A stretch of 64,000 nt of DNA from Hofstenia miamia (GCA_900660155.1 CABFPE010000120.1:446082-510081), one strand, 5' to 3'. Shown: positions 11,721 through 24,469, counted from the first letter of the stretch. Notes: generated by a model not told the origin, from the letters alone. Program-made: numbers and translations.

Positions 11721-12720
11721 NNNNNNNNNNNNNNNNNNNNNNNNNNNNNNNNNNNNNNNNNNNNNNNNNNNNNNNNNNNNNNNNNNNNNNNNNNNNNNNN
11801 NNNNNNNNNNNNNNNNNNNNNNNNNNNNNNNNNNNNNNNNNNNNNNNNNNNNNNNNNNNNNNNNNNNNNNNNNNNNNNNNNNNNNNNNNNNNNNNNNNNN
11901 NNNNNNNNNNNNNNNNNNNNNNNNNNNNNNNNNNNNNNNNNNNNNNNNNNNNNNNNNNNNNNNNNNNNNNNNNNNNNNNNNNNNNNNNNNNNNNNNNNNN
12001 NNNNNNNNNNNNNNNNNNNNNNNNNNNNNNNNNNNNNNNNNNNNNNNNNNNNNNNNNNNNNNNNNNNNNNNNNNNNNNNNNNNNNNNNNNNNNNNNNNNN
12101 NNNNNNNNNNNNNNNNNNNNNNNNNNNNNNNNNNNNNNNNNNNNNNNNNNNNNNNNNNNNNNNNNNNNNNNNNNNNNNNNNNNNNNNNNNNNNNNNNNNN
12201 NNNNNNNNNNNNNNNNNNNNNNNNNNNNNNNNNNNNNNNNNNNNNNNNNNNNNNNNNNNNNNNNNNNNNNNNNNNNNNNNNNNNNNNNNNNNNNNNNNNN
12301 NNNNNNNNNNNNNNNNNNNNNNNNNNNNNNNNNNNNNNNNNNNNNNNNNNNNNNNNNNNNNNNNNNNNNNNNNNNNNNNNNNNNNNNNNNNNNNNNNNNN
12401 NNNNNNNNNNNNNNNNNNNNNNNNNNNNNNNNNNNNNNNNNNNNNNNNNNNNNNNNNNNNNNNNNNNNNNNNNNNNNNNNNNNNNNNNNNNNNNNNNNNN
12501 NNNNNNNNNNNNNNNNNNNNNNNNNNNNNNNNNNNNNNNNNNNNNNNNNNNNNNNNNNNNNNNNNNNNNNNNNNNNNNNNNNNNNNNNNNNNNNNNNNNN
12601 NNNNNNNNNNNNNNNNNNNNNNNNNNNNNNNNNNNNNNNNNNNNNNNNNNNNNNNNNNNNNNNNNNNNNNNNNNNNNNNNNNNNNNNNNNNNNNNNNNNN
12701 NNNNNNNNNNNNNNNNNNNN
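11721..12720. other. Assembly gap, exactly 1000 N
   Basis: A round-number run of N, which usually marks a gap of unknown size. Reading frames drawn across it have no meaning. It separates the second LINE/hAT repeat copy from a different LINE fragment. Confidence 0.98.
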
Positions 12721-12937
12721 TGGAGTTTAGTTGAAGCATATGATTAATGTTATTAGAAACTGCTAGCAACTGAAATTTTTCCTCATTGAATTTCGCATTA
12801 TTTTCTAAACACCAATTGTATAGTCTTAAATAATCTTCATTTATATCATTAAGGTCATTACTAAATAACTTCAAGTCGTCAGCAAATAAGAATGGAGTTG
12901 TAGCAAAACAGTAATTTGGCAAATCGTTTATAAAAAN
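12721..12937 (-). mobile_element. LINE reverse-transcriptase palm fragment
   Basis: The minus strand reads PFLFADDLKLFSNDLNDI and then LYNWCLENNAKFNEEKFQLL. FADD is the catalytic motif of non-LTR reverse transcriptases, followed by the usual W-x-x-x-N...K spacing. Truncated by the gap on its 3' side and by the single N at 12937 on the other. Confidence 0.75.
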
Positions 12938-13606
12938 CTAGCAACTGAAATTTTTCCTCATTGAATTTATTCTCTCTTCTAATTCTAACGGCATGACATT
13001 AAGGTAAAACCTGACCATTCAGTGTTGTTTTAGAGGATTAGATTAAACAGTTAATTATTTTTTCAATATATAAAGCATTTTCACGATGCAAATTACACAT
13101 TGTTTTTATACAGAAAGCTTAGTTTTTTCAAAACTAGCAGAGTCCATTTAAGCCATCTAGTCAGTTGCAATGTGTTCAGTTGAAAAAACTAACACTGGAC
13201 AAACTTTTTCTTTTAAAATTTCAAAATTTTCCGAGAAACTGAAGATCTTATATTCTGTGATCATGCCAATATCCTAATCGATTTGAACACAACTGATCGG
13301 TTAGTTATCCGTAAGTAATGTTTATGAAATTTATTTAATCATACTTTGAAAAGTTTATATTTTAAATACAGATATTCCGTTTTTGTGTTCTTAGCATAAA
13401 TTTGTGGCCCTTATAATAGTCCTTTATCAAATTCTTTAGATCCTTTTTTATAAAACTTTTGCTTTTTAAGGTACTGCATTCATAATAACAAAGTCTTTCC
13501 AATATAGGCTCAATGCTTCTTCATTTTTGGAAATGGGAGGTTCGTTGTACATCAAATGGTTGTTAAAAACATTAAAATGCCAAGTTTTCAATAGAATTTT
13601 TTTTAG
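12938..13606. other. Region upstream of the five-exon gene
   Basis: The first 31 bases (12938-12968) repeat 12763-12793 exactly across the single N, which points to a contig overlap. Around 13240-13310 an open stretch reads DLIFCDHANILIDLN before a good donor (GTAAGT), but its reading phase does not fit the next exon, so I do not include it in the gene. Confidence 0.45.
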
Positions 13607-16600
13607 GTTTCATCGAGTCACCAAGCCAACTTTAAACATCGGCCAACAAACAAGCTTCCAGAAAATCACGCGCCGCATTATGTTAATTTAATCATTCCTC
13701 CAAAACTTCCCGAAAAGAAAAACGTCCAGTGTCAAGTAGACAGTGTACAAGTCCAAAGAGAAGATATTAACCCAGTCATTTCCAATGAGAGTAAAGCTCC
13801 AGTGTTAGACAAGGGACTTGAAGAGAAGCAAACACCTTTTAGTAATCTACCTCGAAAAGATTTCTCAGATAGCACAAAATTTATGCTGAAGTCGTCCTCT
13901 ATCAATAAAAAGTTTGAGAAGGCTCTCAACCAATCGTTGAACAAGCTCAAAACATTACACAATGTAGGTTTTCTATTGACTTCTGAAAATTTATGTTTTA
14001 CCGAAAAGTGGACCACTCAAACTATTGTTATAGTCGGTTTTTGAAAAGATTGAAATTTAACAACTTCTATTTCACTATGCAGTTAATCAAGAATTGCTAC
14101 ATCTAAATAGCAAAAATTTTTATGAAGTTATTGAGGGCGTACAATTTGATACATATTACTAGTCCATAGTACTTATAGTCGCACAGCAAAAGGGTGAATT
14201 GGTCTATTTTATGAATTTAAAAATTTTTATTGAAATATTTTATAATATAGGCGAGATTCAGGAATCTTCTATCATTTCAGAAATTTGGGGGAGTCAGTAA
14301 TTAGGGCGGGTTGGGATGGGTAATTGTACCACTTTATTGAAATTGTAAAACAATTTGCTCTTCATTAAATTAAGTCAACATTATTTCTATTAATATATAG
14401 GCATTGCTTAAGCACTATTCATGGTGAGATCATATATATTCAAACAATACCTGTATGTTATCTAACACCTTTTAGTAATCTACCTCGAAAAGATTTATGT
14501 TTCAACGAATAAATCAATAAGATTTATTGTACATTTTTACAAAATACTAATAATTTCATGGAATCCCTCTTCTAGTTATTCTTCTATTTATCTGTATATA
14601 ATTTTATAGTTTTAAGTGGTATTAAAGAACTTTTTAATTCCTGCTAATGATTCTATCCTCTTACAGCAGAAGAAATATATCCAAAACAATTCTATTCCGA
14701 TTAAATGAGGGTAACAACCAAATAAAAATTATATTCAAACATTCTATGTCTATAATTAATAAGATTGCTTGTTAATCATCCAAGATAAAGCCAATCTTTA
14801 GCAGTTAATATATAGGAACAAGATATGAGCTGCGTTATTTTATAGAGCATATGCGAACTTACTTTATAGTTTCCAGAAATAATAATTAATGTCAAAATGA
14901 AATCCATGCATCATCTGACTGACTTAATTTTAATGTGATAGTTGTAGGTATACCTACATGAAACTTTTTTACTTTGCCTGCCCTATTTATTCAATAATCA
15001 TGTCACACCAAATAAAGCTCTTTTATTATGACGTCTGTTGATGCTTTGAGTAGTTTCTGCGGGTACATTCAGCAGGCTTTCCTGCTCCAACTTCCTGCCA
15101 TCAGATAAATAGTTTTTATTATCCTATCCTACGCCATCAGTTTATTCCATAAGCAATTTAGTTGTCCCATTAATCTGTTATTACAAAACTTTTGACCGTG
15201 GAAAAAAGTAAACATGTGCTATGAATCATTTTTAGGCTTACTTAATTTGCCATTTTTATTTCTGTGGGTCTTTCTGGAATTTTAAGCGCCATATAAATTT
15301 TATTTTAAAGTTGAAATGAAAAATGATCCAACATAATTTTTTTGTTTCTATTTATTTATATTTTCTCAATCACTATTTTGAATAAATATCACAAATATTT
15401 TTCACCTTCCACTTTTTCCTCTTCAACTGAATCAACCACACGAACGAGAAATTTTGGTATTTTAATGTTTGAATTTAAGAAATTGGAAAAACATTGAGTT
15501 ATGAAGGACAAAATCTAATGCCATTAAATGGGCCTGCTATCAATTAATTTCTGGTCCCGCAGAAATTCGGTTTTAGTATTGTGCAATAAATTTTATTTGT
15601 GTCCAGTTCCTCTAGTTGTATAATATTTTTTAAATGTTCAAATGATTTTTATGATACTCGATAGAAGTTTTTTGCTCTATTTAATATTGTTTAGAACAAC
15701 TCCTGATAATTTTCATCTCAATGGATCATTTTTAGTCCTTATTTTCTACATTAAAAAAAGTTTCTCATGATCATCAGCTATGAAAAACAATGACTACAAA
15801 TTCCTTTGATTGATCATGTTGTATAATTCTTAGAAAATGGACATAAAATGAGTTTTCGAGGTGTATTTTAAGATTTCTTATGCTAAAAATGTACTTAAGT
15901 TAACATACATGTTCCCTAGGAAGAAAAAGCCAGCGATAGGGAATCTCAAGAATCCAAGAATTCCACATCTGCTAGAATAGTAAGAATTTATTGGGATAAA
16001 TAATTTGTATTTTGACATACATTAGGAATTGAAATTGATGTGTTCGTTTGCTATTTTCTGCACTGCATTAGTGGAGGGAATTGTTTTGTATGACTTAGTA
16101 GCCATCTATGCAAAATTTCGATCATTAACCATGTACCTGATTATGATTAAAGAGTCTCGGGGCTCTAAAAGATCACATATAATTTGATTTCAAACTTTGA
16201 AAGTATCTGTTGTGTTGTTCATGATGATATCCCAAAGAAATTTTGAATTAAATTCAAATTTGCTATTGATATGTGTAAATATATTTTTTCATGCTTGAAC
16301 TATGTGATAGCAAGATCTTCTATAAACCGCTTATAGAAGAACTTGGTGATATGTAATTTTTCAATTCGAACTGGACATCAATATTTGTACTGAACAATAT
16401 ATTGTGTTTAGAAAATCAAAACAAACGGAAGTTTGCGAATAGGTACAGAATCAGGATGCGAAAATGTCGAAGACGTTTTGGAAAAATGGACACAATCCTT
16501 AGTGGATTCTGATGATGACTCCCAACTGGATGATTCATGCAAATTTTCAGGTGAAAAGTTGAATTCAACTGTTTTGAATTTTAAGAACTTACTCAGAAAC

Positions 16601-18705
16601 TGTCAAATACAGACATAAAAATGATTTTTTATACAATTACATGTAATGTAGGTAACCTACAATTTAATTTGCATAACATTTATGTTCTTAACATATAGAT
16701 AGACGATGTCGTATTATTACGAATGGCTCAACACCTTCATTCAAAAGAAAAAGTCTTAGGGATGTTAACTTTAATCCTCCAGACGAGAGTGAAATTCTCG
16801 CTGAGTTTGACTTCTTAAATCACATCGATGACGAAGATGTTAAATCGAAAGTCTTAAACAGACTCCAGGTTAGATCTAGCTGTATTTAGAAATCTTCCGC
16901 TCACATTAGAAAATCTAATAATCTTAAGATATCATTAATAAATAATGTCGGTTTTTTTATTTTTGTCTAATGTGAAAGGCAAAATGCTCATTAACAATTT
17001 TTTGCTTAAACTAAGTTTTTATCGCACTGGGCTTATTTCGCTTCATAGGTGGAAGGGAGTCGGCTCGACCTGCAGATTGAGTCAACTCGGCTTGCGTCGG
17101 GTCGGGTCGGGTCAAGGTGCTTGATCAACCTGAAAATTAGGAATTTTAATTTTAATAAAAATTTTTTTTGACACACAAAACATTATAAAATCCAAAAATG
17201 AGCAGCAAACCAGTCTCAACAATATTATCACCATACTTTGAAGTATTTATGAAAACATTGTAGAAAATAGGATCGCGCAACGTCTCTATTTGTTTGCTAG
17301 GCCAGCTGTTATATAGGTGGAAGTGGTTCGGGTCGACCTGCAGGTTAATTCAGGTCAACAAAAAAGTAGTGCAAATCGTGTCAGGCGCGTTTTTACTGAC
17401 CGGTTCCATGTATGGTCCGGTTGCAGTAAATGGTTCTTTATCTATCAAAGAAATCTCTCTCAATTTAAAATTATGAAAAACATCAGTTGCTTAAATTGCA
17501 TATAGTTTTTATAAATCTCAAAGTGGATATTGTGGGTCAAATGCTAATAATGTAGCAGATATGTCACAAAGTTTAATTGGTTGGGCATTTTTTTGCATTT
17601 CCTGATGCATAACTTTGAATATACGTTTGAATAGAGTATGTCTTACTTTCTGTAGTTATTAACATGCATGTGTGACAATACACTGTTTATTAATTCATTT
17701 ATATTTTCATGAAAGTTGTTAAATTTCTTAGGCGAAATCAATAACAGTGGAATTCCAATCATAATTACCAAAATTTATTAACCGAAATACTAAAAAATGC
17801 AAATTTAAATTTTCAGTTTGAACGTTTATTAATTGAAAGAAAAGAAATGCATACTGATATTAAAAAAATAAGTGAATGACTTTTTTTCAACTGAATTATC
17901 TATCGGTTGTGCTGAAAATTAGGATGTTGTCTTACTCTGGAATTTTCTGGGCAGAAAAAAATACAAAGTTTGTATTGACAATCAAAAGAATAGGTTTTTT
18001 ACTAAGAGCATATAATTTGAATTCCCCAACGGTTTTATTCAACCCAATGGCTATTTTTCTGATCATTGCATCGTACCAATCAGTCTACCAAATTCCATTA
18101 GAAAACCAAAATTTGAAATATTGGATAACCTAAACTCTCCACCCCATTCCATCCCACAAGAGCCATGGGGCCCTACGAATACCCACCCTACTGTAAAAGC
18201 TTGATAAACCCCTAAATTTGAGAGAATTTGTAAAAATATGTAGAAATTTAGGTGTTTTCAGCAGCCATTATCAAAACAGCTTAAAATTTTGTTAATAAAA
18301 TCTAAATAATTTGACAACCATGAGACTTAATACAAAACTACCAGTTTTATCCCTCAAACCATCTTTTTTTAAATGTACATACCCAATTTCAAAGCATTTC
18401 AATGATTTGTTTTTTCTCAACAGTGTTTCATAAACTGGAAAGTTCTGCAGAAAGTAAAACTGAACCATTCAATTTTGAATATTTTGAGGAAATTTGATAT
18501 TCAATGGTATCCACGTATTATTCCTTGACAAATTGTTGTTCAATTCTTGCATAATGCAGCCCGTTCAATTATTTATTCCAAAAGTTTTCTTATTAACAAT
18601 TCCTTGCTAACTAAAATTTAGGAGGAAAACAAGGATGAAGGAATCAGTGACCGCAGTGAAACCAATTCGAACATTTCAATGAGTGATTCTTTTGGTGACG
18701 AATAA
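13607..18705 (+). CDS. Unrecognised acidic protein, five 3' exons
   Basis: Five exons with GT/AG borders join in a consistent phase: 13607-13963, 15920-15979, 16412-16550, 16699-16868 and 18622-18705 (stop TAA). The phase-1 exon 3 ends in G and exon 4 supplies AT, giving an Asp codon. The reconstructed part is about 269 residues, and the 5' end is missing, perhaps in the gap upstream. The protein is hydrophilic, without membrane segments. It has a basic Ser/Lys-rich middle (KFMLKSSSINKKFEKAL), an acidic tract SLVDSDDDSQLDD, a stretch DESEILAEFDFLNHIDDED and a Ser/Asp/Glu-rich end MSDSFGDE. That composition suits a regulatory or cytoskeletal/centrosomal protein, but I recognise no domain. Consistent phasing over four introns makes a real gene likely. 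Confidence 0.72.
13964..15919. other. First intron of the five-exon gene
   Basis: About 1.96 kb of AT-rich sequence from donor GTAGGT to acceptor CCCTAG. A 26-base piece of exon 1 (ACCTTTTAGTAATCTACCTC and following) recurs near 14469-14494, a small local copy of coding sequence. Nothing else is evident. Confidence 0.5.
17046..17440. repeat. Direct GGTCGACCTGCAG-containing repeats in intron 4
   Basis: ATAGGTGGAAG followed by TCGACCTGCAG occurs near 17047 and again near 17314, about 267 bp apart, with GGGTC-rich sequence after the first. It looks like two partial copies of an unknown short repeat lying in an intron. No inverted ends or target duplication were found. Confidence 0.4.
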
Positions 18706-18753
18706 ACTAGTTTATTTTTTTAAATTGATTTTGTACATGTGTGAATAGTTTAG

Positions 18754-18854
18754 AAAAGATTTAGACAACTACTTCCAAGAAAACATGAAGAGTAAAATCA
18801 TTACGTTTGAAGGAATATTTGGAACTGCACAAAATCTTTTTGAATGCGGCCATG
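18754..18854 (+). CDS. Candidate exon after the five-exon gene
   Basis: An open block bounded by TTTAG and a donor-like GTGCGT reads NYFQENMKSKIITFEGIFG, more protein-like than its surroundings. It lies 48 bp beyond the stop codon of the preceding gene. It could be an alternative 3' exon (entered in another phase it soon stops) or the start of another gene. No matching next exon was found. Confidence 0.25.
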
Positions 18855-18922
18855 GTGCGTTATTATAGTTCATGTTATAAGTGATACACTTTCGGTCATA
18901 GGAACCATTTTGAGAAAATTGT

Positions 18923-18924
18923 TA

Positions 18925-18964
<40 letters not shown>
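18923..18964. repeat. AT dinucleotide microsatellite
   Basis: An uninterrupted (AT)n run with one C near its start. Similar short runs lie at 37131-37151, 50506-50520, 57313-57335, 60740-60755 and 61058-61091. Confidence 0.85.
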
Positions 18965-18967
<3 letters not shown>

Positions 18968-19802
18968 GGTGATGACTTTTCACACCAAAGTAAATTTTTA
19001 ACTTCTTGGTTACTGGGAGCGAAGCATTTCCAGTTTGATTGAATAAAATACGGATGAGGACTTTGTAAGGAAAATATATTTATTTGAATGTTTTTATTAA
19101 TATTGATTAAAACTTCATTAATGCTAATCACCATTCGATTGGAGAAATATCCAACCCGTTAAAAAATGCAAATAAATGGCTGTTTACCGTATCAAAAAAT
19201 AATGGATGTTAGTCAGCATTTGTTTGGAGAAAGATACAAAACGCTAAATATTGCAAATCTACATTTGTTTCGGATAGTACATATTCTCATCTGGTTAGTT
19301 TCGCGTCCATACTAACTCATATTGTTGCTTCCTATTTTCTAATCTAAGGTAAAATTTAAAAATTAAATAGAATCAGTCAGGTTTAAATATTTGAAATTAC
19401 ATTTTAATCCCTGCTACCTTTCAGAATCTTTCCAATACAAACATTATAAAATGGTCAATGAAAATTAACAATTATTTTTGAATTCAATTAAGCATAGTAA
19501 TAACACCTCTTAAAGCATAAACCATATTACCACACATGATAAGAAATTATATCAGCAAAACTATACATCTAAAGCAGGCGCTCTCTACACGAAATATTTC
19601 GCCCTGCAAAATGTTTTTGTCGCATGATAGTGTTCGAAAATAGATTCTCAGTACTATCTAATGCATGGAATAAAAGACTTCTTAACGATTTTTATGTTAT
19701 TTCCAAATCATTTTGTATGGCAAAGCAACGTGCATTGTAGTGTTGCATATCTTCAACGGAAATATTTGATAGGTATTGGGGCAATTTGTGATCAACAAAA
19801 TA

Positions 19803-20349
19803 CAGGATGTAACAAAAGTAACCAGACGCTTCATTTTACGAGAAATCTAACTGTTCATAAAATTAAAAAACGAATAATTTATAGTAGAATGTACAGTGTA
19901 GTGAATCTAAATCAACTTACTGAGGTTATAATGTCCAAAACGATGAATCATAAAAGAAGAAAGTGTTCATAGCAAATGTTTCAGATTATGACCATCATGT
20001 TCAATGCATTTGTTAATCCGGTCAAGAACAGACCGGCACACCTTGTTCACCAAATCTAATGGTATGGCATGAATTTCTTTGAATAGCATTCTTCGGATCG
20101 TCCATAGTGCGTGGGTTTCTGCCATAAACTTTGTTCTTTAGTAAGTCTCACAGAAAAAAGTCGGGTACGGTCAGGTCCGGAGACCGTGCAGGCCAATCGA
20201 TGGGCCTCTGCGACCCATCTACATGTTGGGAAAGTGGTTGTCCAACCACTCTCGCACAAAAAGCGAATAATGGGGCTGAGCTTCATCTTACTGAACTACA
20301 GTTTTTTGCTTTCATTTTGGAAGCGTCTGGTTACTTTTGTTACACCCTG
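19803..20349 (-). mobile_element. Internally deleted Tc1/mariner element
   Basis: 30-bp inverted ends beginning CAGG(A/G)TGTAACAAAAG, differing at one base, are flanked by TA at 19801-19802 and 20350-20351. The minus strand keeps the 3' part of a transposase: IDWPARSPDLTVPDFFLW, the third catalytic block, and a following frame-shifted segment. The catalytic block matches that of the whole element at 55694-57046, but the terminal repeats differ, so it is a relative and not a deletion copy of it. Much of the 5' coding region is gone. Confidence 0.72.
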
Positions 20350-20389
20350 TATGTGATTATTATACAAAATTGAATTTTAGTTAAAAGCT

Positions 20390-20533
20390 TAGACTAAAAG
20401 ATATATTTCTCTTAACTTGAGGATCGCCAATTTACAAAATTTTCCCTTTAAGCATGCATTATTTAATTAAGAGATATTACGATGTAATTAAACGTTGATT
20501 AGAAGTAATTTGTGCTGATGTATGTAGCCATCT
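20390..20533 (-). mobile_element. Penelope-like element 3' end, minus orientation
   Basis: The reverse complement matches 44773-44915, the end of the Penelope-like coding region and its 3' untranslated tail, including the AGACTAAAAGATATATTT stretch. It abuts the LINE fragment that starts at 20534. Confidence 0.55.
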
Positions 20534-21217
20534 TTGATGCGAAGACTTTATAGTATATACATAGGTATCAAGTCTGATTTTGATCCTACAACAGAACTGA
20601 TGGAATATGTGCAGAACTGGTGCTATGACCATAATTTCAGACTTAATGTTGATAAGACAAAGCAACTGATTATTCCATTGAAGGTAAGTCCTGTGTGTCC
20701 AAAGTTTTTCAACAGAGTTTTTTCCAGTTGTATTTTGGGAGTCACATTTGATGAAAAGCTATGTTTTAAGGAGCATGTCGAAAAACTATTAAATCGCGTA
20801 AATACTGATCTCTACTTGCTTCGTAGACTTAAGGCATATGGATATTCAAATAAAGAGCTCTCTTTATTATATGAATCTCTTATAATGAGTAAATTACGGT
20901 ATTGCTGCACTGTATGGGGAAGCTGCTCAAACGCTCTAAAACAAAAAATTGATTGTTTTCAAAGAAAAGCTGTTAGGATTAAAGTGATTACAGAATATAC
21001 TTCAATTCATAATGTTATCAAATTTAGTGACAATTCTCTGTATAAAGACATTATTAATAATGATAATCATCTTCTTTCTGGAATTATTCCAGAACGTCAG
21101 CCATATGCATTAGAAAGACTTCGAAAAAATCCACCAAAAGCACAAAAACATCTGCATAGAAAATTTGAGAATGTGTTCCCCAGTCGATGTATTTCAACTA
21201 TTAATAAGATATTTTGA
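20534..21217 (+). mobile_element. LINE reverse-transcriptase C-terminal fragment
   Basis: An open frame of 227 codons lacking the catalytic half. It reads WCYDHNFRLNVDKTKQLI (after the FADD motif), CILGVTFDEKLCFKEHV and LYESLIMSKLRYCCTVWG, the palm-thumb region of jockey/CR1-type non-LTR enzymes. It is 5'-truncated, as usual for LINE insertions. It ends in a stop followed by AAATAAAA and an (ATT)n run at 21246-21272, a typical CR1-like tail. It is the best-preserved LINE piece here, so probably fairly young. Confidence 0.8.
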
Positions 21218-21278
21218 TGTATTTCAAAATATGAAATAAAACATTATTATTATTATTATTATTATATTATATTTACAG

Positions 21279-21340
21279 GGAAAATTTTGAAAATAGACTA
21301 AGCTCAAGTTGAGCGAAATATATCTTTTAGTCTAATATTT
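21279..21340 (+). mobile_element. Penelope-like 3' UTR piece, plus orientation
   Basis: Matches 44846-44915 on the same strand and, inverted, 20390-20440. It contains a compact hairpin GCTCAAGTTGAGC followed by GAAATATATC, and an outer pair AGACTAA/TTAGTCT. With the inverted piece at 20390 it brackets the LINE fragment. Confidence 0.5.
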
Positions 21341-23458
21341 CTACTAAAATTATTAAAGATACTTATAAAATTGAATTAAATTCAATATTCAGTTTACAAA
21401 TAATGTAGAAACGAAAAACACATTTAATTTTTTGAATGTACAAATAAATTTGAAACTGCAAAATATAGAAAACCAATAGGGTCGTTAGGGGCGTGAAAGA
21501 ATTGTGCCTTATTGAATTTTTCAATATTAACCGCGCTTTGAAAGCGCTCATTTCATTCACTTGTTTGAATATTAAACAACCTAGCTTTGATAATGATAAT
21601 ATAAAGATTTCATTGATAAGAAAACAAACCTATTATATCTTAATTAAAATATGCAAATAATTATATTTTAGCTTAAGGGGGTGCCACACGGTTAGTCTTT
21701 TGACTATCGTCAAATTTGCGGTTTTGCATTCTTTTGTCTATAGTCAAATTATTTGATTCTACAGTGTAGTCAAATATTTTGACTAATAGTCAAAAGAAGC
21801 TTCTGCTTAAATTGCATTGCATTACCTGTACAAAAATTACTAATTGCAGTCGCTATAATTACACTTTCAAATGTTCAACATAGGATACTAGACCTGCAAA
21901 AATCTTGAATGAGATCATTATTTTCCCTAACTTAAACAGTGATGATGTACTTGATAATATATCAAATTAATACAAATCAATGCATTCCATTTTAAGTGCA
22001 TTATCTATTTATGTATTTCCTAAAGCTCAACATTGCATATTATTTAATAAATGTTCATAAAATCTGGTTTTCTGTTTTACACTATGAATACACTGCTGTA
22101 GGTGTTCTATGGGAACCATGTCAAGTAATTACGAATAAATCATATGCATTCATCACTCAAGTACACTTTAAAGTGCCTCATCAACTCCAGCCTCTTCGAT
22201 GTTGATAAATATATGAATATCATATACAAATAGATTATAAATTATTCCTTTAAGTTATTCATATAAATCAGTTAATGAGATTTAAGAATAAAATTTCATG
22301 TTGCATTGTACATGTACATGTATTGTGCATGTGCATCCTTTTAATATTTGCACTATAGCTGATCCTTGCTGATGAGTATTATCTTTTACATTAATAATTG
22401 AAATTATTTACAATGGGCCTCTGACTAAAATCATGACAGCTATTATAATGCAACACTGCATCTCTGCGTTTCCGAAATCAATTATTTAAAGTTGGTCTTT
22501 TTGAAACAAACCCAACGATGATCATTTATCTCATCGAGACATCAGGTGCAGAATATTTTTGATATCTGATCACGTCATGTCGTTTACATCTGTAGCCGTG
22601 CCTCACATTACATAACATATCGTTAAATATTCTAGATGAAATACTTATACCAAATGTCGGTTTCTGAGTTTTGCATTTGTTACAGAGTTGAAGCTGGATT
22701 ATTCAAAGTAATTTTCTCCAAGACATCTCTTACATTTATCAGTCAGATTATTTTTGTAGAAGTTTTCTGCTTGATATCTAGCGATTTATTTTGTAAGAGT
22801 AAGAAATTCTCTTGATGAATATTTTTTTGTTAGTGCAAATCATGCTGTTATCCTGCCAGTGGCAATGAGTTTTTTTGCAGGGCATACTGAATATTTCTGT
22901 AATTTTGAACACAAATTTTTATTGCAAATATTTTAGAGTTATTTGCAAGTAATGGAATCTTGAATGCAAGGAGAAGTACATTTTAAGGTTGAATACAAGA
23001 TTACCATCTGTTACCCCAGGATCTACAAATTTTAAATATCATTGATTAAGAAGGTTTATTTCAAAATTTAACTTTATTAATAAGTATACCTGAAAAATAT
23101 TACAAATATGCAGGGAAATCAGTTTATTGAAAAACATGAAACGAAATGTTTGGCATGAAGATATTTTTTTACACTTACTCAGTGGAAACACCATTAATAT
23201 CTAAAAACATGATTTCCAAATGGGTACATAAATGTACACTTTAAGCCTGTTGTGCTAAGAATTTTGTGTTTTGCATCTGATCGTCTCTTTGCAAAATTTG
23301 ATTTATACAATCAAGTCCCTTTGCATGGCACAGGTGTACTCATATCAAAAATTCTCTTTTTTCAATTAATAACTAATTTTTGAGTTTTTCCTAGCAATTA
23401 AAGAGCCTCTCTGATGTAAGAAAACAAAACAAAGAAATTTAAGACAGCATTCATTATA
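21341..23458. other. Gene-free AT-rich stretch
   Basis: No supported gene. At 21675-21800 a palindrome-rich block with GGGGGTGCCACACGGTTAG and repeated TAGTCAAA/TTTGACTA motifs may be a decayed MITE, but I could not find its second end. Confidence 0.4.
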
Positions 23459-24469
23459 CAGGGTACCCAGTAAAAAGGGGAATTTCCAATAATTAAATTT
23501 CCAAATTAAGAATTTCTAATTGCTATGTTTTGATTAATTACAAGAATTGCTAAGATTAAGATAAAAGTAACGGATTAATGAACTCTAATTGCCCTACTAC
23601 GCGAATAGTTCATAAATTAGTTTTGTCTTTGCTTAACCGCATAGATATAATGTCTAATTAAGTGATTTTCAGAGAGGTGTAAGTGTGTAATTTAAACAGG
23701 CACATCCAACATGGCTCTTGGCAAATGTACGGAAATTTTTTTCATACACACACACATTCGTACACAGCATCAATACAATAAGAACATGCAAATATATTTC
23801 GACTTACAAAGTCATCGTCAATTTCTTTACAAATTATTCGCTCTAAATTTACTAGATTTTACAATACTAATTATAACTTTCTGAATTTTAAATAGTGGTA
23901 AATTTAATTTATAAATATAGTCTTATTTGGTGTTCAAACTTGGTTGCAAGGACTTTATAAAAGTGCTCTGAATTATTTTTAAATTGCTTGATTTTGATCT
24001 CTGGTGTAATATATTTGTTTCAAATTTTAGTCTGCATTTAACTAGATGATTAGATATACTAGAACCGGTCTCATGTTCCTTAATTCTTCTTGATAGTTGT
24101 CTATTATAAAAAAACCAATATAATCTTCACCAATATGCAGTTTATTTGGTAAATTATATGCGATTTATGCGTTTCTTCGGTTGTTGATTCTAATTTGAAT
24201 TTAGCTTTTAGTTTCTCATTGCTATATATAAATCTAACTTTTTTTTAATTATTGATATTTTCCTTAGTTCTTTGATCATGTTTTCCTCTATATTATTTTG
24301 TTCTTAATTAATATATATCTACATGTTCTTATTAAGTTCTTAAATTAGCACATTTTGAACATTTGTGACATTATAATCATAATAAGGAAGTAAATAAATT
24401 GTTTATTTTTGTGATAAATAAATAATTCAATTATCAACCGAAATTCTACGTTTTTTACTGGGCAGTCTG
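23459..24469. mobile_element. TA-flanked 1-kb element, mariner-like ends
   Basis: Ends TACAGGGTACCCAGTAAAAA (left) and, in reverse complement, TACAGACTGCCCAGTAAAAA (right) form an imperfect inverted repeat. The TA on each side is consistent with a Tc1/mariner-type target. The 1011-bp body has no transposase frame that I can read, so it is non-autonomous or heavily decayed. Confidence 0.45.

Noticed and set aside
11705-12922. Long open frames over 341-402 codons across the N run
   Set aside because: They consist almost wholly of unknown residues. Only the reverse-transcriptase end at 12721-12922 is real sequence.
13213-13313. Extra 5' exon reading DLIFCDHANILIDLN
   Set aside because: It has a good donor but no clear acceptor, and its phase-1 end would put the next exon out of frame.
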